From the NCBI GenBank assembly GCA_020633515.1, contig JACKDM010000020.1, positions 12,206-76,205 of the forward strand: a stretch of 64,000 bases of DNA, in the 5' to 3' direction. The position numbers and the translations under genes are program-made. This DNA is from Myxococcales bacterium (GTDB lineage Bacteria > Myxococcota > Bradymonadia > UBA7976 > UBA1532). Position 1 is the stretch's first letter; each line of letters begins with the position of its first letter. Positions 28,660-40,246 of the stretch are shown one piece after another. Below the pieces are notes generated by a model. The model was given only the letters and a program-made list of their open reading frames with translations. It had not been told where the DNA came from and ran no database searches.

Positions 28660-29670
28660 ATGAGGCCCATCCACACATCGCACGATGCCTACTTCAAACA
28701 GATGTTCGGCGACCCCGCGCTCGCCGCCGACGCCCTCCGCCGCCTGCTCCCCCCGAGCCTCGTCGCCGCGATGGACTGGGACCAACTCGAGCAGGTCCCG
28801 ACCGAGTTCATCGACGAGGAGCTCAACGCCCACCGAGCCGACCTCGTCTTCCGCGTCCCGCTGCGAGGCCAGACCGCATTCGTCTTCGTGCTCTACGAGC
28901 ACCAGTCGACCATCGACCCGATGATGCCGCTGCGGGTGCTCGTCTACATGGTCGGGATCTGGAAGACCTGGCGGCGTGAACACCCCGACGCGCGCCATCT
29001 GCCGCCGATCGTGCCGGTCGTGCTCTACCATGGCGAACGCCCCTGGTCGGCGCCCACCGCGTTTCACGACCTCTTCGCGCTCTCGCCGGCGCTGCTCGAC
29101 ACCCTCGGGCGCTTCCTGCCGGCGTTCGAGGTGCTGCTCGACGACCTCGCGCGCACCGACGACGACGCGATCGAAGCCGGCACCCGCCGGGCGCTGGCGA
29201 CGGTGGCGCTCTTGATGCTCAAGCACGCCGCGCACGACCCTGACCTCACCCCGGTCATCGAGCGCCTCGCGCGTCACTTCGCCGCCGCGGCGAACGAGCC
29301 CGGCGGGTTGGAAGCGCTGGTGAGCACCCTGTACTATGTCTACAGCAACAGCGACCTGGATCCCGGCGTCGTCGAGCGGTTGATCGCGCCGCACCTCGAT
29401 CCGGCACAGCGGGAGGTCATCGTGAGCACGGCCGAGAAGCTCTATCGCAAGGGGTTCACCCAAGGCATCGAGCAAGGCATCGAGCAAGGCATCGAGCGCG
29501 GGCTCGGTCGCGGAGAGGTCTCGATGCTGCAAAAGGCGCTCGCCTACAAGTTCGGCCCCCTGTCCACGACGCTCACCGAGCGCATCGCCGAGGCAGACGC
29601 CGCTCAGCGCGAGCGGTGGTTGCAGCGCGCCTTCGAAGCCCGCTCCCTCGCCGAGGTCTTCACCGACTGA
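28660..29670 (+). CDS. Rpn-family recombination-promoting nuclease / YhgA-like
   Basis: A 336-residue protein of the Rpn (PD-(D/E)XK nuclease, transposase-like YhgA) family. N-terminal MRPIHTSHDAYFKQMFGDP, the nuclease core D/E-x-Q in HRADLVFRVPL and VLYEHQST, LRVLVYMVGIW, PIVPVVLYHGE, and a C-terminal DUF4351-like segment (QKALAYKFGPLSTTL). Between them is a run of GIEQ repeats (GIEQGIEQGIERGLGRGE), length-variable in this family. Rpn proteins promote recombination and act as endonucleases in Enterobacteria. Codon use matches the neighbours, so there is no sign of recent transfer. The spacer before it (28499-28659) is C-rich with direct repeats. Start at 28660 has no clear ribosome site. Confidence 0.88.
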   Translation: MRPIHTSHDAYFKQMFGDPALAADALRRLLPPSLVAAMDWDQLEQVPTEFIDEELNAHRADLVFRVPLRGQTAFVFVLYEHQSTIDPMMPLRVLVYMVGIWKTWRREHPDARHLPPIVPVVLYHGERPWSAPTAFHDLFALSPALLDTLGRFLPAFEVLLDDLARTDDDAIEAGTRRALATVALLMLKHAAHDPDLTPVIERLARHFAAAANEPGGLEALVSTLYYVYSNSDLDPGVVERLIAPHLDPAQREVIVSTAEKLYRKGFTQGIEQGIEQGIERGLGRGEVSMLQKALAYKFGPLSTTLTERIAEADAAQRERWLQRAFEARSLAEVFTD

Positions 29671-29866
29671 CCGCCCCGCCAACGCCGCCCCGCCACCGCG
29701 CCCCGCCACCGCCGCCCCGCCCGGCCCCAGAACCGCGCCTCCCCTCCCCGCGCCCGTAACGCCCCCTCCCCTCGCCGACTCCGACAAACGAGCCCGGCCC
29801 CACCGCGCCCCCCGCGCGGCCGCCGGGCGTGCCCTGAGCCCACAAAAACCGTCCGCGAGGAGCCCG
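29671..29866. other. C-rich low-complexity spacer before katE
   Basis: 196 bp of CCGCCCCGCCA-like low-complexity sequence after the nuclease gene, then CACAAAAACCGTCCGCGAGGAG leading into katE (quoted in two parts: CACAAAAACCG, then TCCGCGAGGAG). No gene; the last 30 bp carry the katE ribosome site. Confidence 0.5.
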
Positions 29867-31972
<2,106 letters not shown>

Positions 31973-32058
31973 CCCGCCCCCGCGCCCTCTTTTGTGGTGC
32001 GCGCCCGCCCTCGACGCTGCGAAGATGGGCGCGCACCCCATCAGACGAGGAGGCGGCG

Positions 32059-34810
32059 ATGAAGCAGGTCTGGACCCGGGCGACCGAAGGCCCCGTCACC
32101 GTGTTGCTCGGCGCGCCGATCCCGGTCGCGACCACCGAGGGGCTCCGCCCGCTGCGGGTCCCCTGCGACCTCCCCCGCGGCCCGCTCGGGCCGCTCGTCG
32201 AAGCGCAGCACCGCGCCCGCCGCCAGCTCGGCCGCGCCCGGCCCGACTCGGTCGCCGACCGCGTCCGCACCGGGCTGCGCCGCACCCTGCTCGGCGAGAC
32301 CGCGCCCGAGGACGCGCTCGCCGAGATCGTCTCCACCCTCAACCAGCTCCAGGGCGCCGCCGGCACCCCGCGCGCGCTCGTGCTCGAGCCCGTCGAGGCC
32401 GCCGATCCGGCCACCATCGCCGCGCTCATCCGCCTCGTCGAGCGCCCCGGCTGGCTCAAGCTCCCGCTCGTGCTCGGCTTCCGCGACAAGAACCCCACCG
32501 GCCCCGCCGCCGCGCTCGTCACCGCCGTCGAGCGCGCCGCCGGCCCCGACGCCCTCCTCCGCGTCGGCGCCGACGACGACGCCGAGCCGCCTGCCCGCCC
32601 GAGCCTGCCCGCCGGGCTCGCGCCCCCGATCCGCCGCGTGCTGCGCGCCGCCGCGCTCGCCGGCCCCGCCTTCGAGCTGCGCGTCGTCGCCGAGTTGTTG
32701 CGCGTGGACGAGCTCGACGTGCTCGACCTCTTGCAGTCGGCCGCCGACGCCGGGGTGCCGCTCGAAGACGACGGCGAGGGCGGCTTCCGCCTGCCCGCCC
32801 CGATCGCCGAGGGCCTGCGCGCCGAGCTGTTGCCCTCGCTCGCCCGCGCCTGGCACCGCACCCTCGCCGGCCTCTTCGACCCGGTCGAGCCCACACCCGC
32901 CCCCGCGCCGCGCCGCCCGAGCGAGCCGGCCGCCATCCTCACCCCGCGCCCCGCGCCGCTCAGCGCCGCGCCCGGCCCCATCGCACCCGAGGCGATCTGG
33001 ACCGCCGTCGTCGTCGAGGCCCCGCGCGAGCCGCCGACCGCCTCGCTCGAAGCCTCGCTCGCCGCCGGCCGCGGCGTCGAAGGCGCCGGGGTGGGATCCC
33101 GGTCGATGGCACCCGAGGCGATGGCATCCCGCGGCGTGGCACCCGGCGGAATGGCACCCGGCGGCATGGCACCCGGCGGAATGGCACCCGGCGGCATGGC
33201 ATCCGGCGGCATGGCATCCGGCGGCATGGCATCCGGCGGCGTGGCATCCGGCGGCGTGGCATCCGGCGGCGTGGCATCCGGCGGCGTGGCATCCAGCCCG
33301 AAGGCTCCCCGGCGCGAGGACGCCGACGATCGCTTCGCCGCCGGCATCGACCGCCGCCTCTTCGACTCGATCGAGTCGCCCTTCGGCTCGGTCGACGAGG
33401 CCCCCGGCGCGCCGCGCAACGCCGCGCGCGGCATCACCGACGGCCCCGGGCCGCTCATGGAAGACGAAGCCATCGCCGATGACTCCGTCGAGCAGAGCCA
33501 CCCCGACATCGAGCAGAGCCACCCCGACATCGAACAGAGCCTCGGCAGCCTCGACGGCGGCCTCGCCGACGCGCTCTTCCACCGCGCCGAGGCGGCCGAC
33601 GCGGCGGCCGGCGGGCTGCGCGACGCCGCGCTCGCCGGCGCCGGCTTCGACCCCGCGCCCACGACGCCCCCGCCGCCGCCGCGCGCCCCGCGACCCCGTC
33701 CGCCAGAGCGACGCCGCCCGCGCCGCCGACCACCTCGCCGCCGCCGGCGACCCCACCGGCGCGACCGCCAAGCTCATCCAGGCCGCCGTCGACGCCGCCG
33801 CGCTCGGGGCCGCCGAGCAGGCGCTCGCGATCATCGACGACGCGCTCGGAGCGCTCGACCGGCTGCCCGAGACCGCCGAGCACCGCGCGCTCCGCGCCCG
33901 CGCGCTCGCCGAGGCCGCCCGCGTGCAGTGGACCGGCGTCGGCCCCGACGCCCGCTTCACCCTCGAAGCCGCCCGCGAAGCCGCCGCCGCCGCCGAGGCC
34001 GCGCTGCCCGACGACGCCCCCGCCGCGCTCCGCGGCGAGCTCGCCTCGCTGCGCGCCCACATCCTGCACGACGTCGGCGGCGACGCGCTCGAAGAGGCGC
34101 TCGCGCTGCTCACCGCCGCGAGCCTGCGCCTCGAAGCGCAGGGCGAGCCGCTCGAAGCCGCGCGGCTGTTCAACGATCAGGCCGCGATCTGGGTCCGCCT
34201 CGGCGACCCGGTGCGCGCGCACGGCCTGCTCGAAGCCTCGCGCAAGGTCTTCGCCGCCCGCGCCGACCACGACCCGCTCGCCCGCACCGAGCTCGCCGAC
34301 ACCGAGCACCTCATCGCCCGCCTCCCGCTGCACGTCGCCGCCCGCCCCGGCCGCGAGCGCGACGCCGCCGCGCTCGGTCTGCGCCACGCCGCGAGCGCCG
34401 AAGCCAGCTACGCCGCGCTCGACCGCCCCTGGGATCAGGCCCGCACCTGGGAGACCCTCGGCCGCCTCGAGCTGATGCGCGGCCGCGTCGACCGCGCGAT
34501 CGAGCACCTCGAGCGCGCCGCCGCCGCGCAGCAGCAGCTCGGCGACGTGCTCGGCCTCGCCGCCACCGTCGAGGCGCTCGCCCGCGCGCTCACCGCCGCC
34601 GGCCGCCCCCAGGTCGCCATCGCCTTGCTGCACGACTCGCTCGCGCTCAACGCCGAGAAGGGATCGCTGCAAGGCATCGGCTACCTGCGCCGCACCGTGC
34701 AGGCGCTCGCCGATGCCTTGCCGCCCGAGCACCGCCATGCCATGAAGGGACTGCTCGCCGAGTTCGAGGCCGAGATGCGCCGGGTCGAGGAGGCCTTGCA
34801 GCCGGGGTGA
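32059..34810 (+). CDS. AAA/STAND-like and TPR protein with internal minisatellite, one frameshift
   Basis: About 917 residues if one frame change at about 33690 is removed. N-terminal ~290 residues resemble the middle part of signalling ATPases (RALVLEPVEAADPATIAAL, KLPLVLGFRDKNPTG, then a winged-helix-like RVVAELLRVDELDVLDLLQ) but I see no Walker A. Next come a Pro-rich linker, a 15-bp minisatellite coding GMAPG/GMASG/GVASG (33136-33297), HPDIEQS repeats (33491-33540), and a C-terminal TPR array in the second frame (DHLAAAGDPTGATAKL, ALGLRHAASAEASYAALDR, RVDRAIEHLERAAAAQQQL). The length is one base over a multiple of three. The start ATG has GAGGAGG. Probably a signalling scaffold or ATP-binding transcriptional-regulator relative. 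Confidence 0.6.
33136..33297 (+). repeat. 15-bp coding minisatellite, eleven units
   Basis: Eleven in-frame units of 15 bp, GGCATGGCATCCGGC-type, coding five residues each. Units drift in order: GVAPG, GMAPG x3, GMASG x3, GVASG x3, GVASS. Blocks of identical neighbours show expansion by local duplication. The same ATGGCATCC word recurs in non-coding DNA of this window. Confidence 0.9.
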
Positions 34811-34916
34811 CGCTTCGGGGCCGGCGGGTCTCAGGGTCAAAGCCGGCGGAAGCAGAGGCGGCCCCCGCGGGCGTCAGCGAGAGGAGACCGGGCCGGCTCA
34901 AACGGCGAGGGGAAGC

Positions 34917-35135
34917 ATGAACAGGCGAGTCATCTGGCTGCTCATCGCGGGCGGGTTCTTCGGTGGGCTCGGCTGCACCGATGATGGTCGTGGCGGATCG
35001 GACGACGCCGAGGCGGGCGATGATGGCATGCCACCCGACGATGCCGCGCCCGATGCCATGGCCGACGCCAGCGAAGACGCGGCGCCCGATGCCATGACCG
35101 CCGTGCCGTGTGCCGCCGGCGCCGTGAGGGGGTGA
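34917..35135 (+). CDS. Small lipoprotein, probably truncated
   Basis: A 72-residue predicted lipoprotein: signal MNRRVIWLLIAGGFFGGLGC with lipobox GGLGC, then an acidic Asp/Ala/Met linker (DDAAPDAMADASEDAAPDAM) and CAAGAVRG. Linkers of this sort normally precede a larger Cys-rich domain (often starting PC.AG...), so the stop at 35135 likely truncates the gene; the stop is next to a G5 run (GTGAGGGGGTGA). The following 84 bp contain no continuation I can defend. Could be a functional short lipoprotein. Confidence 0.5.
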   Translation: MNRRVIWLLIAGGFFGGLGCTDDGRGGSDDAEAGDDGMPPDDAAPDAMADASEDAAPDAMTAVPCAAGAVRG

Positions 35136-35219
35136 GACGACCGGCCCCCACGGCTGCGGCGGGCGCGTCGTCATGGGCCGGGCTGACCTGCGGCGGTGGG
35201 CGCTGCCTCGGCGCGCCGG

Positions 35220-35507
35220 TCAGACCGCCTTTCGTCGGGGCAGGCTGGCCTTCGAGGCCGAGCCGGTCTGGGTGCGGGGCGCGTTCGCCTTGCCGGGCCG
35301 GGCCGCGCGGTCGGGGGTCGGGCGGGCGGGTGAGGCGCTCTGCTCGGTGGGGGCGGCCTCGGCCTCGGCGGCGCGGGCGGCGGCCTGGGCGGCGAGCGCG
35401 GCGCTGCGGGCGGCGGCGTCCTTGGGTTCGCAGCACTTCTTGTACTTGTTGCCCGAGCCACAGGGGCAGGGGTCGTTGCGTCCGATCTTCACGGTCACTC
35501 CATCCAT
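35220..35507 (-). CDS. SEC-C motif protein
   Basis: A 95-residue protein with a zinc-binding SEC-C motif at the N-terminus ([20 protein letters not shown], about residues 7-26), as found at the end of SecA and in small UPF0225-like proteins. The rest is an Ala/Arg-rich, Pro-rich unstructured tail ([20 protein letters not shown]). The ATG at 35507 has GCGAGGCGC upstream; GTG four codons in is an alternative. Could bind SecB-like partners or ribosomes through the zinc motif; role unproven. It sits 123 bp downstream of the PPOX gene on the same strand. Confidence 0.75.
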   Translation of the reverse strand: MDGVTVKIGRNDPCPCGSGNKYKKCCEPKDAAARSAALAAQAAARAAEAEAAPTEQSASPARPTPDRAARPGKANAPRTQTGSASKASLPRRKAV

Positions 35508-35630
35508 GCGCCTCGCGCATGTCATGACACCCGCGGTCAGGGATCGCGGTGCCGTCGGTGCGGCGTCACTCGCCGAGTCCTCACGCCGTTGTGCCACAAA
35601 GGGGGCGGCGTTGTCGTCGGTGTCGGTCGA

Positions 35631-36200
35631 TCAGGGGTGCACCGCGCGGTCGTGCCAGATGCCGGCGGTGTCGCGCGCGTGCAGGCGGCGCTGGTGGGGG
35701 GTGGTCGCGAGCACGACGTGGTCGACCTGCTCGGGCCAGAGGATCAAGAGCGCGAAGCTCTCGGGCGGGGTCGAGTCGGCGGGCGGGGTCTCGGGTGTCT
35801 CGGGCGCGCCGTCGACGGGGCGGCCGGGCGCGCCGCCGGCGAAGCCGCGCCGGACCTCGTCGGAGAGCGTCTGCCACACCGCGCAGCGCGCGTCCTGCCG
35901 GCGGGTGTCGCCGGTGCCGTCGACGACCGCCTCCATCTTGCCGGCGACGCGGAGCTGCTCGCGGGTCGCGGCGAAGTACCAGCACAGCTCGACCCGCGGC
36001 TCGTGCGCGATGTGCTCGACCTTGGCCGAGCGGCGGTCGGTGGTGAAGACGAGCGCGTCGTCGAAGTGCCCCCGCCAGACCACGGTGCGCACCGCGGGGC
36101 CGCCGTCGGGGCGCACGGTCGCGAGCTGCGCCCAGGTCGCCTGCGGGTCGTCGCCCGCGGCGAGGTTTCGGTCGAGATCGGCTCGCCAGGCCGGTTGCAT
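35631..36200 (-). CDS. FMN-dependent PPOX-type flavoprotein (pyridoxamine oxidase fold)
   Basis: A 189-residue split-barrel FMN-binding protein of the Npun_F5749/Alr4036 type. Hallmarks: WAQLATVRPDGGPAVRTVVW, RSAKVEHIAHEPRVELCWYF, REQLRVAGKMEAV, WQTLSDEVRRGFAG and the closing LLILWPEQVDHVVL followed by HARDTAG. These proteins are related to pyridoxamine 5'-phosphate oxidase but their substrate is not known. AGGAGGAG precedes the ATG at 36200. Divergent from the propeller/membrane operon across about 140 bp. Confidence 0.88.
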   Translation of the reverse strand: MQPAWRADLDRNLAAGDDPQATWAQLATVRPDGGPAVRTVVWRGHFDDALVFTTDRRSAKVEHIAHEPRVELCWYFAATREQLRVAGKMEAVVDGTGDTRRQDARCAVWQTLSDEVRRGFAGGAPGRPVDGAPETPETPPADSTPPESFALLILWPEQVDHVVLATTPHQRRLHARDTAGIWHDRAVHP

Positions 36201-36342
36201 GGCTCCTCCTGTCACGTGCGCCGGGTCACGATAACAGCCGCGCGCCCGGCGCGGTACCCGGCAAGGCGATCGAGGTGATGGCAGGTGGCAACAGGCGTGG
36301 TATGACGCGGCCTTCGAGTGTTCGCGCCGCTCAGGAGATATC

Positions 36343-38151
36343 ATGAACGATGCCATCGAGAGTCACGACGACGACCTCGCCGCCGTCAAGAAGCCACGCT
36401 GGCCGTGGCTGATCGTCATCGCGCTGCTCGCCGTCGGCGGGTGGTTCGGGTGGCAGGCGTGGCGGGCGACGGATCCGCAGACGGTGCTCGTCGCCGTCGA
36501 CGTCGAGGGGCAGTGGTACGAGGGGTCGCAGGCGGCGGCGTGGTTCGCCGACGAGATGAACGCGGGGCTCGAAGAGCTCGGCTTCACCGTCGTGCGGGCG
36601 GCCGATCCGGCGGTGGTCGAGGCGCTCGAAGGGGCCGAGGGTGATCTCGACACGGCGGCGCGGGCGGTGGGCGCGGGGTTCGTGATCGGGGGCGCGATCG
36701 CGTTCGAGGTGATCGAGCACCCGGCGGGCAAGGGGTACTTCGAGGTGCGGGCGCGGGGCAACGTCGAGGTGAGCCATGTCGACGACGAGGACGCGCCGGC
36801 GGGCGGGGCGGACGCGGCGCCGGTGCGGGGCTGGGCGGGGGCGCGGACGCGCGAGGCGGCGGTCGAGCGGGCGCTGCGGCGGTCGCTGTATCCGGTCGCG
36901 GCGGGTGAGGTGCTGCCGCGGTTGCTGGCCCATCCGGTGCTCGCGGGGCGGCTGAGCGGTGACGCGGCGACCGCCTCGTCGCTGCGGCCGGCGTCGCAGT
37001 TCGTCGAGCGGCGCACCCGGCTGCTCGCGGAGGCCGAGACCGAGGCGGCGAAGATGACCGCGCGGCGGCAGGCGGCCGAGAAGGGGCCGGCGCCGGTGAC
37101 CTACCATGGCAGCGCCGAGGCCGACGATGGCTTGTGCGGGGTGGGACCGGATGGGATCTGCGTGCGCACCGACACCGTGCGCCGGCTGCTGCCGCCGGGC
37201 GCGTCTTCGCTGTGGTTGCAGAACACGCTCGAGACCGTCGAGCGGCGCCGCGCCGATGGCACCCGCGATGTCTTGTGGGAGGGCTACAACATCTATGGCT
37301 ACCCGCGGGTGTCGCTCGATGGCAGACACATCGGCTTCGTGGAGGATGTCTTCGGCTGGGCCAAGGTGCCGGTGTTGATCGCGGCGGGCGGCGCGCCGAA
37401 GCGGCTGGTGATCGACCCCGAGCGGCGCTTCTCGACGGTGACGCCGGCGCCGGGCGGCGAGAGCGTCGCGATGTGGGCGCGGCCGGGGCGCGACGGGGAC
37501 GATGGCTTGCTGGTGCTCGACGCGGAGGGCAAGGTGCGGCTCGAGATCCCAGCGGCGGGCGGGCAGTTCAATGACTTCGCGTGGACCTTCCCCGATCAGC
37601 TCGTGGTGCTGCATACGCCGCCGCCGCCCGAGACCGAGCCGCCGCCCGCGGGCTACGACGCCGCGGCGCAGACGGTGTGGCGGCAGCCGGCGTTCGGCGG
37701 GCCGCCGACGGCGATCTATACGGTGGGCGAGGGTGAGTACCTGTCATGGATGGCGGTCGCGCCGGGGTCGAAGCAGGTGATCTTCCGGCGGCGGCACCCG
37801 GAGACGGGCGGGCTCGGGCTGCTCGATCTCGAGACCGGCGTGATGACGCCGATCCCGCTCGCGGGCGACGTGCTCGCGCCGGCGTTCGACGCGACCGGGG
37901 AGCGGGTGACGTTCACGATCGAGCCGCCGGGCACGGGGGGCGACGAGGAGGTCGCGATCATCGAGCTCGCGGCCGACGAGCCGGCGACGACGCTGCGGGT
38001 GCTGACCGACAACCCGTGGCGCGATCGCTACCCGCAGTTCGACCCGAGCGGTGAGCGGATCTGGTTCGAGCAGTTGGGGCGGGATCCGCTCGACAAGAAG
38101 CGCTCGACGAGCCTGATCGCGTCGGTGCCGATCGCTTCGGGGGAGCGGTGA
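36343..38151 (+). CDS. Membrane-anchored TolB-like beta-propeller protein
   Basis: A 602-residue protein with a single N-terminal membrane anchor (PWLIVIALLAVGGWFGW, about 21-40). Residues 45-240 form an alpha/beta domain (TVLVAVDVEGQWYEGSQAA, AVGAGFVIGGAIAFEVI) reminiscent of the TolB N-terminal or a lipoprotein LpoB-like fold. Residues 270-600 carry WD40/TolB propeller blades (YPRVSLDGRHIGFVEDVFG, STVTPAPGGESVAMWAR, SWMAVAPGSKQVIFRRRHP, PAFDATGERVTFTIE, PQFDPSGERIWFEQLG). It is followed 4 bp later by the multi-TM HELQH protein, so the two are an operon. Likely a periplasmic sensor or scaffold that presents substrate to the membrane partner. Confidence 0.72.
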   Translation: MNDAIESHDDDLAAVKKPRWPWLIVIALLAVGGWFGWQAWRATDPQTVLVAVDVEGQWYEGSQAAAWFADEMNAGLEELGFTVVRAADPAVVEALEGAEGDLDTAARAVGAGFVIGGAIAFEVIEHPAGKGYFEVRARGNVEVSHVDDEDAPAGGADAAPVRGWAGARTREAAVERALRRSLYPVAAGEVLPRLLAHPVLAGRLSGDAATASSLRPASQFVERRTRLLAEAETEAAKMTARRQAAEKGPAPVTYHGSAEADDGLCGVGPDGICVRTDTVRRLLPPGASSLWLQNTLETVERRRADGTRDVLWEGYNIYGYPRVSLDGRHIGFVEDVFGWAKVPVLIAAGGAPKRLVIDPERRFSTVTPAPGGESVAMWARPGRDGDDGLLVLDAEGKVRLEIPAAGGQFNDFAWTFPDQLVVLHTPPPPETEPPPAGYDAAAQTVWRQPAFGGPPTAIYTVGEGEYLSWMAVAPGSKQVIFRRRHPETGGLGLLDLETGVMTPIPLAGDVLAPAFDATGERVTFTIEPPGTGGDEEVAIIELAADEPATTLRVLTDNPWRDRYPQFDPSGERIWFEQLGRDPLDKKRSTSLIASVPIASGER

Positions 38152-38155
38152 AGCC

Positions 38156-40246
38156 ATGAGTGAAGAGGCCGCTCACGACTATGACTCCGGGGGGCATCGC
38201 TTGCGGGTGCGGTGCCGGTGGGCGGCGGCGGGGGTGGCGCTCGGGGCGGTGCTGCCCTATGAGGTGATCGCGGGGCGGCCGCAGTATGTGTGGGATCTCA
38301 TCGACGAGCTGCCGCCGGCGGGGGTCATCGCGATCCTCGCGCCGGCGATCGCGGCGGGGGTGATCGCGCTCGCGGGGTGGCGGGCGCGGCGGGCGGGATC
38401 GGCGGCGTGGGTGGTGCTCGCGGCGCTGGTGGGGCTGCGGTTGACGGTCGAGCTCGGGCGCGAGGCGTCGGCGTGGGGCATGCTCGGGTTGCCGGGCAGC
38501 ATCGCCGAGCGGCAGGGGTGGGTGCTGCTCGCGCTCGCGATGACCGCGGCGGGGGCGACGCTGACCTTCAAGGCACACGCGCGGCGGGTGGGTCATGGCT
38601 TGCTGATCGGGGCGGTCGCGGTCGCGGCGGTCTACTTCGCGTGGCCGGCGCGGGGTGAGGCGCCGATCACGACGGTGGCGCGGGCGCTGGCGGTGATCGA
38701 CGAGCTGCCGGGGCTGCCGTTTCAGCTCGGGATGGGGCTGCTCGCGGTGATGGCTTTGTGGCCGGCGATCATCGCGGTGGCGGGGCTGTGGCACCTCAAG
38801 GCGCCGGCGAGCGATGATCATCCGCTGGTGTCATTGCTGGCGCTGTATGGCTTGCCGCTGTTGATCGCGATGCTGGTGTTTCGTGGGGTGCCGGGCGGCG
38901 CCGATGGGTGGAGTGTCTTCGTCGGGCTCGGTGGCATCGTGGTGCTCGCGGCGACGGTGGCGCTGTTGGCGTCGGCGGTCGAGGTCGCGGCGGAGGCGAC
39001 GTTTGCGCCGGCGCCGGGGGTCGAGGGTGAGGCCGGGTGGCCACCGAAGCGGACCGCCCTGGTGGCGCTCGCGGCGCTCGCGGTGGTGCTCGGGGCGCAG
39101 GCGTGGCTGGCGCGGCCGCCCGACAAGGGCGTCGAGTGGACGCTCGGGCCGCGCACGCCGGCGGCGGATCTGTTCTTCACCGAGACGCTGCCCGACTGGA
39201 ACCGGAGCCGGCTGGCATGGGAGCAGGCGGCGCGGGGAGGCAGCGGCGGGGCGTCGGCGCTGCTCGCGGTGAAGCAGGCGGCGAAGCAGGCGGTGAGCGC
39301 GGCGCGGGCGATCGATCCGGGGCTCGGGGATGCCATCGATGCCATGACCCGCGACGCGCGTGATCTGCACGTCGCGGGGCGGACGTGGTACGGGCTGGTC
39401 GCGGCGGTGAACGAGGCGAGCCGGACCGCCGGGCTGCCGTATTACCTCGATCCGACGGTCTACACCTACAGCGTCGGGGGCGAGCCGCGGCGTCACTTCC
39501 AGGCGCGCACGTTCGCGGTGGAGCGGGTGCGGCGCTTCGAGGTGGACGGGCGGCGGTATGCGACGCTGCACGTGCGGCGGATCGACGATCGGGAGGCGGG
39601 GACGCGGCTCCTCGGTTTCAGCCGGGACGCGCAGCGGTTCGCGCTGGTGGATCTGGCGGAGGCGAGCCAGTTCGAGACGTCGCTGGCGACGGCGGCGCTG
39701 GCCGATCCGCCGCTGTGTGATTCGCTGGTGGAGCCATCGGCCGAGACGGGGCTGCGGCGGTGCGGGGAGACGTTGGTGGCGCTCGTCAAGGCATTGCCGG
39801 AGGGGCTCGCGCCGGCGATCGTGGCGGTGACCGATCGGCACGAGCTGCAACATCAGATCGACGGGCCGCACCTCGTGATGGCGAGCGCGGTGATGGAGCG
39901 GCTGGCGGGCATGGGTGATGCCATGCAGACGCGGGTGAACCGGGAGCTGTCGGCGTACGTGGCGGAGCTGACGGACGCCGAGGCGCCGCCGCTGTTGGGT
40001 CTCATCCATCTGGTGCGGTTCGCGTTGCAGGCGCGGGGTTATCTGCATCATGTGGCGATGCTGGCGCTGGAGGCGATGGTCGATCGGCCGCTCGGGGATG
40101 GGATCGGGGGGCCGGATCGGCGGGCGGTGGCGGATGCGTTCGCGGAGCTGGCGGCGCTGGATCCGGACGCGCTGCGGGCGCGGGCAGCGCGGGCGTGGGC
40201 GAGGCTGTACGGTGACGAGCTGGCGGTGGTGCAAGCGCTCGATTGA
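38156..40246 (+). CDS. Multi-TM protein with HELQH zincin-like C-terminal domain
   Basis: A 696-residue protein. The N-terminal half has eight or nine transmembrane helices (e.g. AGVIAILAPAIAAGVIALAG, LLIGAVAVAAVYFAWPA, LLALYGLPLLIAMLVF). The C-terminal ~380 residues are soluble: LFFTETLPDWNRSRLAWEQ, RFEVDGRRYATLHVRRIDD, then DRHELQHQIDG (His562-Glu563-His566) and, 30 residues on, NRELSAYVAEL (Glu597). HExxH plus a downstream Glu is the zincin (gluzincin) pattern, so a membrane-tethered zinc metalloprotease is likely. I do not recognise the family. Follows the propeller gene by 4 bp. Whether the catalytic domain faces the periplasm is not determined; the propeller partner suggests it does. 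Confidence 0.65.
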   Translation: MSEEAAHDYDSGGHRLRVRCRWAAAGVALGAVLPYEVIAGRPQYVWDLIDELPPAGVIAILAPAIAAGVIALAGWRARRAGSAAWVVLAALVGLRLTVELGREASAWGMLGLPGSIAERQGWVLLALAMTAAGATLTFKAHARRVGHGLLIGAVAVAAVYFAWPARGEAPITTVARALAVIDELPGLPFQLGMGLLAVMALWPAIIAVAGLWHLKAPASDDHPLVSLLALYGLPLLIAMLVFRGVPGGADGWSVFVGLGGIVVLAATVALLASAVEVAAEATFAPAPGVEGEAGWPPKRTALVALAALAVVLGAQAWLARPPDKGVEWTLGPRTPAADLFFTETLPDWNRSRLAWEQAARGGSGGASALLAVKQAAKQAVSAARAIDPGLGDAIDAMTRDARDLHVAGRTWYGLVAAVNEASRTAGLPYYLDPTVYTYSVGGEPRRHFQARTFAVERVRRFEVDGRRYATLHVRRIDDREAGTRLLGFSRDAQRFALVDLAEASQFETSLATAALADPPLCDSLVEPSAETGLRRCGETLVALVKALPEGLAPAIVAVTDRHELQHQIDGPHLVMASAVMERLAGMGDAMQTRVNRELSAYVAELTDAEAPPLLGLIHLVRFALQARGYLHHVAMLALEAMVDRPLGDGIGGPDRRAVADAFAELAALDPDALRARAARAWARLYGDELAVVQALD

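Noticed and set aside
29458..29520. GIEQGIEQGIER repeat in the Rpn protein as a novel repeat
   Set aside because: Variable GIEQG/GMERG repeats before the DUF4351 segment are a known feature of this nuclease family.
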